Assembly (NCBI GenBank): GCA_032207245.1
Contig: CM063502.1
Coordinates: 50,847,617 to 50,911,616 of the forward strand
Reading direction: 5' to 3'
DNA from: Pardosa pseudoannulata
Lineage: Eukaryota; Arthropoda; Arachnida; Araneae; Lycosidae
Length of the DNA stretch: 64,000 nt
Made by a program: the position numbers and the translations under genes. How positions within the stretch are numbered: position 1 is the stretch's first letter; each line of letters starts with the position of its first letter. This document shows positions 52,581 to 64,000 of the stretch, piece after piece. The notes under the pieces were generated by a model. It was not told where the DNA came from. It saw only the letters and a list, made by a program, of their open reading frames with translations, and did no database searches.

Positions 52581-52951
52581 GCTGGGGTGGCCGAATGGTT
52601 AAGGCGCCAGACTTGTCTTCCCGAGGCCGAGCTACCAACTTCAAAACCCAGTGATGAGCAATACAGTGACATACAAGTAAACACCCAGTGATGTGCAATG
52701 CGGTGCAGTATACCTTCCACTACAATATCAACCATAGTCATAAAGCATTAAATTACATAGCGCAGTTTACTGTGCAACCTATAATACGCAGAAACGTTAC
52801 CAGTGATGTGCAACGCTGAGCAATGCTACCCTACATTCCAGCTGCTGTCATAACACGCACAAGTGGTACAAAGGTGGCGAGGCTAATCAGGGACAAGCGA
52901 TCTGGCTTCAGTGCCTCAACTGAAGAAGGGGTTCGATTCCCCTCCCCGGAA
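52581..52951 (+). tRNA. Class II tRNA-like gene, reference exons
   Basis: Exons as in the reference with G26. The intron has compensating single-base changes ('ATAATACGCAG', 'ACGTTACCAGTGATGTGC'). The block after the TA run reads GCAGGAGACATC, shared only with the unit near 57.5 kb. Confidence 0.5.
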
Positions 52952-53017
52952 TGTTTTTGTTTTTACGTGCTTATTTATACTAGGAATATCTGCCAGTTTC
53001 GTAATATTTTAAATTAA

Positions 53018-53064
<47 letters not shown>

Positions 53065-54047
53065 GGAGACATCTAGGTGGGACTCAACTCCCGTCCCCTT
53101 AAAATCTGGTGTATACTATAACTCTTTTTTATGTTGAGATAACAGTATTTTTCTAGATATAAAATTTACATGTTACAATACTGCATACTTAATCACAATT
53201 TAATTTTTTTATTTCATTATTTTAATTTTTTTATATCTCTTTCCTTTTAATTTCAATAAATTTACTCAAAATTGTTTTATACATTTACTAAAATATAATA
53301 AATAAAGATGTAAATAGACTTTTAGACATATATAACATTCAAATTATTAGATTATTTTAGAGCCTTACATGAGGTTTACATGACAGGAATGGTAAATTTA
53401 AACATACATTTATTCGTTCCATTCTGATTATGTTTCATATTCATGTTTACGTTTTATTTTTTTTTTCTAATACTTTATGATATTGAATTTTTTATTTTAA
53501 AAAGAGCAGAATTTTTTTATTGAATCAAGAATAGTCTGTTATAATGGATACTTTTCAGCTCAAAAAAATTACTATAACCCCTAAAAATGTTCTGAGCCCA
53601 GTTGTTAAATGTATACATACATTACTCGTTTCATAGTTATTGTACTTAAGGGCTTTATTTTAAATATGATTACTTTCTTTTTATGTATAGGAACGTTTTA
53701 TCTTGCTATAAAGCAGAATATATTCTTCCTATTACTATAATTAAGATTTCCTGCATAAAAACATAATTAGTTTTTAATTTATATATTGTAAAGTTTATTT
53801 TGTGGTTAAGTGGGTACATTTCACTTGGTGTTCAGATTTTTTAACTGTATAGTTTAAATATAAATTATTTAAAAAATTTTATACTGTTAGAACCTTATTA
53901 ATGACAGACTTTACAGCTCGAAAGCAGCTTAAAGTATTTAACTCAATGTGTGCCAGTAGACAAAATTCATGACGATGTCTTGGAATTTCACTTGAGACGG
54001 AAGAAGTGATCTTATATGAAATTTCTACATAATGTTTCCACTACCGT

Positions 54048-54418
54048 GCTGGGGTGGCCGAATGGTTAAGGCTCCAGACTTGTCTTCCCGAGGCCGAGCT
54101 ACCAACTTCAAAACCCAGTGATGAGCAATACAGTGACATACAAGTAAACACCCAGTGATGTGCAATGCGGTGCAGTATACCTTCCACTACAATATCAACC
54201 ATAGTCATAAAGCATTAAATTACATAGCGCAGTTTACTGTGCAACCTATAATTACGCAGAAACGTACCAGTGATATGCAACGCTGAGCAATGCTACCCTA
54301 CATTCCAGCTGCTGTCATAACACGCACAAGTGGTACAAAGGTGGCGAGGCTAATCAGGGACAAGCGATCTGGCTTCAGTGCCTCAACTGAAGAAGGGGTT
54401 CGATTCCCCTCCCCGGAA
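54048..54418 (+). tRNA. Class II tRNA-like gene, G26T variant
   Basis: Second member of the alternating G26T series. Followed by an interrupted TA run (AAATATAAATATA and AATATA breaks), like the other G26T units at 51.1 and 60.0 kb. Confidence 0.45.
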
Positions 54419-54495
54419 TGTTTTTGTTTTTACGTGCTTATTTATACTAGGAATATCTGCCAGTTTCGTAATATTTTTAAATATTTATAAAATAA

Positions 54496-54563
<68 letters not shown>

Positions 54564-55548
54564 GGGCAGCATCTAGGTGGGACTCACCTCCCGTCCCCTT
54601 AAAATCTGGTGTATACTATAACTCTTTTTTATGTTGAGATAACAGTATTTTTCTAGATATAAAATTTACATGTTACAATACTGCATACTTAATCACAATT
54701 TAATTTTTTTTATTTCATTATTTTAATTTTTTATATCTCTTTCCTTTTAATTTCACTAAATTTACTCAAAATTGTTTTATACATTTACTAAAATATAATA
54801 AATAAAGATGTAAATAGACTTTTAGACATATATAACATTCAAATTATTAGATTATTTTAGAGCCTTACATGAGGTTTACATGACAGGAATGGTAAATTTA
54901 AACATACATTTATTCGTTCCATTCTGATTATGTTTCATATTCATGTTTACGTTTTATTTTTTTTTTCTAATTCTTTATGATATTGAATTTTTTATTTTAA
55001 AAAGAGCAGAATTTTTTATTGAATCAAGAATAGTCTGTTATAATGGATACTTTTCAGCTCAAAAATTACTATAACCCTAAAAATGTTCTGAGCCAGTTGT
55101 TAAATGTATACATACATTACTCGTTTCATAGTTATTGTACTTAAGGGCTTTATTTTAAATATGATTACTTACTTTCTTTTTATGTATAGGAACGTTTTAT
55201 CTTGCATATAAAGCAGAATATATTCTTCCTATTACTATAATTAAGATTTCCTGCATAAAAACATAATTAGTTTTTAATTTATATATTGTAAAGTTTATTT
55301 TGTGGTTAAGTGGGTACATTTCACTTGGTGTTCAGATTTTTTAACTGTATAGTTTAAATATAAATTATTTAAAAAATTTTATACTGTTAGAACCTTATTA
55401 ATGACAGACTTTACAGCTCGAAAGCAGCTTAAAGTATTTAACTCAAATGTGTGCCAGTAGACAAAATTCATGACGATGTCTTGGAATTTCACTTGAGACG
55501 GAAGAAGTGATCTATATTGAAATTTCTACATAATGTTTCCACTACCGT

Positions 55549-55920
55549 GCTGGGGTGGCCGAATGGTTTAAGGCGCCAGACTTGTCTTCCCGAGGCCGAG
55601 CTACCAACTTCAAAACCCAGTGATGAGCAATACAGTGACATACAAGTAAAACACCCAGTGATGTGCAATGCGTGCAGTATACCTTCCACTACAATATCAA
55701 CCATAGTCATAAAGCATTAAATTACATAGCGCAGTTTACTGTGCAACCTATAATTACGCAGAAACGTACCAGTGATATGCAACGCTGAGCAATGCTACCC
55801 TACATTCCAGCTGCTGTCATAACACGCACAAGTGGTACAAAGGTGGCGAGGCTAATCAGGGACAAGCGATCTGGCTTCAGTGCCTCAACTGAAGAAGGGG
55901 TTCGATTCCCCTCCCCGGAA
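55549..55920 (+). pseudogene. tRNA-like gene with D-loop insertion
   Basis: An extra T in the D loop (GGTTTAAGG) and two intron indels ('GTAAAACACCC', 'ATGCGTGCAG'). D loops vary in length, so the gene may be unaffected; alternatively these are consensus errors, given how many homopolymer indels cluster in this part. Confidence 0.4.
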
Positions 55921-55994
55921 TGTTTTTGTTTTTACGTGCTTATTTATACTAGGAATATCTGCCAGTTTCGTAATATTTTAAATTAAAAAAATAA

Positions 55995-56069
<75 letters not shown>

Positions 56070-57049
56070 GGGCAGCATCTAGGTGGGACTCACCTCCCGT
56101 CCCCTTAAAATCTGGTGTATACTATAACTCTTTTTTATGTTGAGATAACAGTATTTTTCTAGATATAAAATTTACATGTTACAATACTGCATACTTAATC
56201 ACAATTTAATTTTTTTTATTTCATTATTTTAATTTTTTTATATCTCTTTTCTTTTAATTTCACTAAATTTACTCAAAATTGTTTTATACATTTACTAAAT
56301 ATAATAAATAAAGATGTAAATAGACTTTTAGACATATATAACATTCAAATTATTAGATTATTTTAGAGCCTTACATGAGGTTTACATGACAGGAATGGTA
56401 AATTTAAACATACATTTATTCGTTCCATTCTGATTATGTTTCATATTCATGTTTACGTTTTATTTTTTTTTCTAATACTTTATGATATTGAATTTTTATT
56501 TTAAAAAGAGCAGAATTTTTTATTGAATCAAGAATAGTCTATTATAATGGATACTTTTCAGCTCAAAAATTACTATAACCCCTAAAAATGTTCTGAGCCA
56601 GTTGTTAAATGTATACATACATTACTCGTTTCATAGTTATTGTAAATAAGGGCTTTATTTTAAATATGAATTACTTTCTTTTTATGTATAGGAACGTTTT
56701 ATCTTGCTATAAAGCAGAAATATATTCTTCCTATTACTATAATTAAGATTTCCTGCATAAAAACATAATTAGTTTTTAATTTATATATTGTAAAGTTTAT
56801 TTTGTGGTTAAGTGGGTACATTTCACTTGGTGTTCAGATTTTTTAACTGTATAGTTTAAATATAAATTATTTAAAAAATTTTATACTGTTAGAACCTTAT
56901 TAATGACAGACTTTACAGCTCGAAAGCAGCTTAAAGTATTTAACTCAATGTGTGCCAGTAGACAAAATTCATGACGATGTCTTGGAATTTCACTTGAGAC
57001 GGAAGAAGTGATCTTATATGAAATTTCTACATAATGTTTCCACTACCGT

Positions 57050-57421
57050 GCTGGGGTGGCCGAATGGTTAAGGCTCCAGACTTGTCTTCCCGAGGCCGAG
57101 CTACCAACTTCAAAACCCAGTGATGAGCAATACAGTGACATACAAGTAAACACCCAGTGATGTGCAATGCGGTGCAGTATACCTTCCACTACAATATCAA
57201 CCATAGTCATAAAGCATTTAAATTACATAGCGCAGTTTACTGTGCAACCTATAATTACGCAGAAACGTACCAGTGATATGCAACGCTGAGCAATGCTACC
57301 CTACATTCCAGCTGCTGTCATAACACGCACAAGTGGTACAAAGGTGGCGAGGCTAATCAGGGACAAGCGATCTGGCTTCAGTGCCTCAACTGAAGAAGGG
57401 GTTCGATTCCCCTCCCCGGAA
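57050..57421 (+). tRNA. Class II tRNA-like gene, G26T variant
   Basis: Third member of the alternating G26T series. The intron has one extra T ('GCATTTAAATT'). The following block GCAGGAGACATC matches that near 53.06 kb. Confidence 0.45.
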
Positions 57422-57487
57422 TGTTTTTGTTTTTACGTGCTTATTTATACTAGGAATATCTGCCAGTTTCGTAATATTTTAAATTAA

Positions 57488-57534
<47 letters not shown>

Positions 57535-58518
57535 GGAGACATCTAGGTGGGACTCAACTCCCGTCCCCTTAAAATCTGGTGTATACTATAACTCTTTTTT
57601 ATGTTGAGGATAAACAGTATTTTTCTAGATATAAAATTTACATGTTACAATACTGCATACTTAAATCACAATTTAATTTTTTTTTTATTTCATTATTTTA
57701 ATTTTTTTTATCTCTTTTCTTTTAATTTCACTAAATTTACTCAAAATTGTTTTATACATTTACTAAAAATATAATAAATAAAGATGTAAATAGACTTTTA
57801 GACATATATAACATTCAAATTATTAGATTATTTTAGAGCCTTACATGAGGTTTACATGACAGGAATGGTAAATTTAAACATACATTTATTCGTTCCATTC
57901 TGATTATGTTTCATATTCATGTTTACGTTTTATTTTTTTTTCTAATACTTTATGATATTGAATTTTTATTTTAAAAAGAGCAGAAATTTTTTTATTGAAT
58001 CAAGAATAGTCTGTTATAATGGATACTTTTCAGCTCAAAAATTACTATAACCCCTAAAAATGTTCTGAGCCAGTTGTTAAATGTATACATACATTACTCG
58101 TTTCATAGTTATTGTACTTAAGGGCTTTATTTTAAATATGATTACTTTCTTTTTATGTATAGGAACGTTTTATCTTGCTATAAAGCAGAATATATTCTTC
58201 CTATTACTATAATTAAGATTTCCTGCATAAAAACATAATTAGTTTTTAATTTATATATTGTAAAGTTTATTTTGTGGTTAAGTGGGTACATTTCACTTGG
58301 TGTTCAGATTTTTTAACTGTATAGTTTAAATATAAATTATTTAAAAAATTTTATACTGTTAGAACCTTATTAATGACAGACTTTACAGCTCGAAAGCAGC
58401 TTAAAGTATTTAACTCAATGTGTGCCAGTAGACAAAATTCATGACGATGTCTTGGAATTTCACTTGAGGCGGAAGAAGTGATCTTAATTGAAATTTCTAC
58501 ATAATGTTCCACTACCGT

Positions 58519-58894
58519 GCTGGGGTGGGGCCGAATGGTTAAGGCGCCAGACTTGTCTTTCCCGAGCCGAGCTACCAACTTCAAAAACCCAGTGATGAGC
58601 AATACAGTGACATACAAGTAAACACCCAGTTGATGTGCAATGCGGTTGCAGTATACCTTCCACTACAATATCAACCATAGTCATAAAGCATTAAATTACA
58701 TAGCGCAGTTTACTGTGCAACCTATAATTACGCAGAAACATACCAGTGATATGCAACGCTGAGCAATGCTACCCTACATTCCAGCTGCTGTCATAACACG
58801 CACAAGTGGTACAAAGGTGGCGAGGCTAATCAGGGACAAGCGATCTTGCTTCAGTGCCTCAACTGAAGAAGGGGTTCGATTCCCCTCCCCGGAA
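58519..58894 (+). pseudogene. tRNA-like gene with several indels
   Basis: Two extra G between acceptor and D stem (GGGGTGGGGCCG), 'GTCTTTCCCGAGCCG' with one gain and one loss, three more insertions in the intron, and TCTTG in place of TCTGG in the anticodon stem. The density of homopolymer-type changes suggests sequencing error as much as true decay. Confidence 0.5.
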
Positions 58895-59974
58895 TGTTTT
58901 TGTTTTTACGTGCTTATTTATACTAGGAATATCTGCCAGTTTCGTAATATTTTAAATTAAAAAAATAAATAAATATATATATATATATATATATGCAGGG
59001 CAGCATCTAGGTGGGACTCACCTCCCGTCCCCTTAAAATCTGGTGTATACTATAACTCTTTTTTATGTTGAGATAACAGTATTTTTCTAGATATAAAATT
59101 TACATGTTACAATACTGCATACTTAATCACAATTTAATTTTTTTATTTCATTATTTTAATTTTTTTATATCTCTTTCCTTTTAATTTCAATAAATTTACT
59201 CAAAATTGTTTTATACATTTACTAAAATATAATAAATAAAGATGTAAATAGACTTTTAGACATATATAACATTCAAATTATTAGATTATTTTAGAGCCTT
59301 ACATGAGGTTTACATGACAGGAATGGTAAATTTAAACATACATTTATTCGTTCCATTCTGATTATGTTTCATATTCATGTTTACGTTTTATTTTTTTTTT
59401 CTAATACTTTATGATATTGAATTTTTATTTTAAAAAGAGCAGAATTTTTTATTGAATCAAGAATAGTCTGTTATAATGGATACTTTTCAGCTCAAAAATT
59501 ACTATAACCCCTAAAAATGTTCTGAGCCAGTTGTTAAATGTATACATACATTACTCGTTTCATAGTTATTGTAATTAAGGGCTTTATTTTAAATATGATT
59601 ACTTTCTTTTTATGTATAGGAACGTTTTATCTTGCTATAAAGCAGAATATATTCTTCCTATTACTATAACTAAGATTTCCTGCATAAAAACATAATTAGT
59701 TTTTAATTTATATATTGAAAAGTTTATTTTGTGGTTAAGTGGGTACATTTCACTTGGTGTTCAGATTATTTAACTGTATAGTTTAAATATAAATTATTTA
59801 AAAAATTTTATACTGTTAGAACCTTATTAATGACAGACTTTACAGCGAAAGCAGCTTAAAGTATTTAACTCAATGTGTGCCAGTAGACAAAATTCATGAC
59901 GATGTCTTGGAATTTCACTTGAGACGGAAGAAGTGATCTTATATGAAATTTCTACATAATGTTTCCACTACCGT

Positions 59975-60345
59975 GCTGGGGTGGCCGAATGGTTAAGGCT
60001 CCAGACTTGTCTTCCCGAGGCCGAGCTACCAACTTCAAAACCCAGTGATGAGCAATACAGTGACATACAAGTAAACACCCAGTGATGAGCAATGCGGTGC
60101 AGTATACCTTCCACTACAATATCAACCATAGTCATAAAGCATTAAATTACATAGCGCAGTTTACTGTGCAACCTATAATTACGCAGAAACGTACCAGTGA
60201 TATGCAACGCTGAGCAATGCTACCCTACATTCCAGCTGCTGTCATAACACGCACAAATGGTACAAAGGTGGCGAGGCTAATCAGGGACAAGCGATCTGGC
60301 TTCAGTGCCTCAACTGAAGAAGGGGTTCGATTCCCCTCCCCGGAA
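59975..60345 (+). tRNA. Class II tRNA-like gene, G26T variant
   Basis: Fourth member of the alternating G26T series. The second 37-bp intron element reads GTGATGAGC instead of the usual GTGATGTGC of array 2. Confidence 0.45.
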
Positions 60346-60426
60346 TGTTTTTGTTTTTACGTGCTTATTTATACTAGGAATATCTGCCAGTTTCGTAATA
60401 TTTTAAATTAAAAAAATAAATAATAA

Positions 60427-60482
<56 letters not shown>

Positions 60483-61473
60483 TATATATGCAGGGCAGCA
60501 TCTAGGTGGGACTCACCTCCCGTCCCCTTAAAATCTCGTGTATACTATAACTCTTTTTTATGTTGAGATAACAGTATTTTTCTAGATATAAAATTTACAT
60601 GTTACAATACTGCATACTTAATCACAATTTAATTTTTTTTATTTCATTATTTTAATTTTTTTATATCTCTTTCCTTTTAATTTCACTAAATTTACTCAAA
60701 ATTGTTTTATACATTTACTAAAATATAATAAATAAAGATGTAAATAGACTTTTAGACATGTATATAACATTCAAATTATTAGATTATTTTAGAGCCTTAC
60801 ATGAGGTTTACATGACAGGAATGGTAAATTTAAACATACATTTATTCGTTCCATTCTGATTATGTTTCATATTCATGTTTACGTTTTATTTTTTTTTTCT
60901 AATACTTTATGATATTGAATTTTTATTTTAAAAAGAGCAGAATTTTTATTGAATCAAGAATAGTCTATTATAATGGATACTTTTCAGCTCAAAAATTACT
61001 ATAACCCCTAAAAATGTTCTGAGCCAGTTGTTAAATGTATACATACATTACTCGTTTCATAGTTATTGTACTTAAGGGCTTTATTTTAAATATGATTACT
61101 TTCTTTTTATGTATAGGAACGTTTTATCTTGCTATAAAGCAGAATATATTCTTCCTATTACTATAATTAAGATTTCCTGCATAAAAACATAATTAGTTTT
61201 TAATTTATATATTGTAAAGTTTATTTTGTGGTTAAGTGGGTTCATTTCACTTCGTGTTCAGATTTTTTAACTGTATAGTTTAAATATAAATTATTTAAAA
61301 AATTTTATACTGTTAGAACCTTATTAATGACAGACTTTACAGCTCGAAATCAGCTTAAAGTATTTAACTCAATGTGTGCCAGTAGACAAAATTCATGACG
61401 TTGTCTTGGAATTTCACTTGAGACGGCAGAAGTGATCTTATATGAAATTTCTACATAATGTTTCCACTACCGT

Positions 61474-61844
61474 GCTGGGGTGGCCGAATGGTTAAGGCGC
61501 CAGACTTGTCTTCCCGAGGCCGAGCTACCAACTTCAAAACCCAGTGATGAGAAATACAGTGACATACAAGTAAACACCCAGTGATGTGCAATGCGGTGCA
61601 GTATTCCTTCCACTACAATATCAACCATAGTCATAAAGCATTAAATTACATAGCGCAGTTTACTGTGCAACCTATAATTACGCAGAAACGTACCAGTGAT
61701 ATGCAACGCTGAGCAATGCTACCCTACATTCCAGCTGCTGTCATAACACGCACAAGTGGTACAAAGGTGGCGAGGCTAATCAGGGACAAGCGATCTGGCT
61801 TCAGTGCCTCAACTGAAGAAGGGGTTCGATTCCCCTCCCCGGAA
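61474..61844 (+). tRNA. Class II tRNA-like gene, near-reference
   Basis: Exon 1 as in the reference. The intron has GTGATGAGAAAT. One extra A follows the acceptor (CCCCGGAAATG), beyond the mature end. Confidence 0.5.
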
Positions 61845-61928
61845 ATGTTTTTGTTTTTACGTGCTTATTTATACTAGGAATATCTGCCAGTTTCGTAATA
61901 TTTTTAAATTTATAAATAAAATAAAATA

Positions 61929-61978
<50 letters not shown>

Positions 61979-62960
61979 GGGCAGCATCTAGGTGGGACTC
62001 ACCTCCCGTCCCCTTAAAATCTCGTGTATACTATAACTCTTTTTTATGTTGAGATAACAGTATTTTTCTAGATATAAAATTTTACATGTTACAATACTGC
62101 ATACTTAATCACAATTTCATTTTTTTTATTTCATTATTTTAATTTTTTTATATCTCTTTTCTTTTAATTTCACTAAATTTACTCAAAATTGTTTTATACA
62201 TTTACTAAAATATAATAAATAAAGATGTAAATAGACTTTTAGACATATATAACATTCAAATTATTAGATTATTTTAGAGCCTTACATGAGGTTTTACATG
62301 ACAGGAATGGTAAATTTAAACATACATTTATTCGTTCCATTCTGATTATGTTTTCATATTCATGTTTACGTTTTATTTTTTTTTCTAATACTTTATGATA
62401 TTGAATTTTTTATTTTAAAAAGAGCAGAATTTTTTATTGAATCAAGAATAGTCTGTTATAATGGATACTTTTCAGCTCAAAAATTACTATAACCCCTAAA
62501 AATGTTCTGAGCCAGTTGTTAAATGTATACATACATTACTCGTTTCATAGTTATTGTACTTAAGGGCTTTATTTTAAATATGATTACTTTCTTTTTATGT
62601 ATAGGAACGTTTTATCTTGCTATAAAGCAGAATATATTCTTCCTATTACTATAACTAAGATTTCCTGCATAAAAACATAATTAGTTTTTAATTTATATAT
62701 TGAAAAGTTTATTTTGTGGTTAAGTGGGTACATTTCACTTGGTGTTCAGATTATTTAACTGTATAGTTTAAATATAAATTATTTAAAAAATTTTATACTG
62801 TTAGAACCTTATTAATGACAGACTTTACAGCTCGAAAGCAACTTAAAGTATTTAACTCAATGTGTGCCAGTAGACAAAATTCATGACGATGTCTTGGAAT
62901 TTCACTTGAGACGGAAGAAGTGATCTTATATGAAATTTCTACATAATGTTCCACTACCGT

Positions 62961-63331
62961 GCTGGGGTGGCCGAATGGTTAAGGTGCCAGACTTGTCTTC
63001 CCGAGGCCGAGCTACCAACTTCAAAACCCAGTGATGAGCAATACAGTGACATACAAGTAAACACCCAGTGATGTGCAATGCGGTGCAGTATACCTTCCAC
63101 TACAATATCAACCATAGTCATAAAGCATTAAATTACATAGCGCAGTTTACTGTGCAACCTATAATTACGCAGAAACGTACCAGTGATATGCAACGCTGAG
63201 CAATGCTACCCTACATTCCAGCTGCTGTCATAACACGCACAAGTGGTACAAAGGTGGCGAGGCTAATCAGGGACAAGCGATCTGGCTTCAGTGCCTCAAC
63301 TGAAGAAGGGGTTCGATTCCCCTCCCCGGAA
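62961..63331 (+). tRNA. Class II tRNA-like gene, C25T variant (last in window)
   Basis: The D stem 3' side reads GGT, giving a tolerable G-U pair with G10. All other elements match the reference. The array continues past the window end. Confidence 0.5.
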
Positions 63332-64000
63332 TGTTTTTGTTTTTACGTGCTTATTTATACTAGGAATATCTGCCAGTTTCGTAATATTTTAAATTAAAAA
63401 AATAAATAAATATATATATATATATATATATGCAGGGCAGCATCTAGGTGGGACTCACCTCCCGTCCCCTTAAAATCTCGTGTATACTATAACTCTTTTT
63501 TATGTTGAGATAACAGTATTTTTCTAGATATAAAATTTACATGTTACAATACTGCATACTTAATCACAATTTAATTTTTTTTATTTCATTATTTTAATTT
63601 TTTTATATCTCTTTTCTTTTAATTTCACTAAATTTACTCAAAATTGTTTTATACATTTACTAAAATATAATAAATAAAGATGTAAATAGACTTTTAGACA
63701 TATATAACATTCAAATTATTAGATTATTTTAGAGCCTTACATGAGGTTTACATGACAGGAATGGTAAATTTAAACATACATTTATTCGTTCCATTCTGAT
63801 TATGTTTCATATTCATGTTTACGTTTTATTTTTTTTTCTAATACTTTATGATATTGAATTTTTATTTTAAAAAGAGCAGAATTTTTTATTGAATCAAGAA
63901 TAGTCTGTTATAATGGATACTTTTCAGCTCAAAAATTACTATAACCCCTAAAAATGTTCTGAGCCAGTTGTTAAATGTATACATACATTACTCGTTTCAT

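Overview
This window is AT-rich, non-coding eukaryotic DNA, probably from an arthropod. The main evidence is a Tc1-type transposon, tRNA-derived SINEs with a target-site duplication, very long (TA)n microsatellites and the absence of prokaryotic gene layout. A spider or other arachnid is possible but cannot be proved from the window. I found no intact host protein-coding gene. The only recognisable protein code is a broken Tc1-like transposase. Most short open frames on both strands are by-products of tandem repeats or TA runs.

Layout. 1-6.8 kb: a decayed SINE, two short tandem triplications (about 595 bp and 282 bp periods) and a Helitron-like non-autonomous element. 6.85-8.26 kb: a Tc1-like transposon with matching terminal inverted repeats and a disabled transposase. 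8.45-13.5 kb: first cluster of five tRNA-like genes at roughly 0.95-1.2 kb spacing. 13.5-25.6 kb: mostly unassignable AT-rich DNA with a second SINE family, a TA microsatellite, a 457-462 bp tandem repeat, G-tracts, a fragment of the first SINE family, a 100-bp inverted repeat and a second, inverted Helitron-like copy. 25.7 kb to the end: a tandem array of about 1.5-kb units, 26 tRNA-like copies in the window, still running at base 64,000.

The repeated feature is a split class II (Ser/Leu-type) tRNA-like gene. The 5' half has the acceptor strand, D arm with box A and the 5' side of the anticodon stem. The 3' half lies about 280-310 bp downstream and has the other side of the anticodon stem, a long variable-arm hairpin, the T arm with a perfect box B, the acceptor strand and a T-run terminator. 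The presumed intron ends pair with the anticodon loop and leave a 3-nt bulge, as at a eukaryotic pre-tRNA splice junction. If transcribed by Pol III and spliced, this would be a tRNA gene family with an unusually long intron, amplified like a satellite. The predicted anticodon is odd and some copies are damaged, so a tRNA-derived repeat that has lost decoding function remains a serious alternative.

The array also records its own history: a subfamily change near 49 kb, an alternating two-unit pattern at 51-60 kb, a SINE inserted in one unit with an 18-bp target duplication, and many single-base indels after 51 kb that may be assembly errors.
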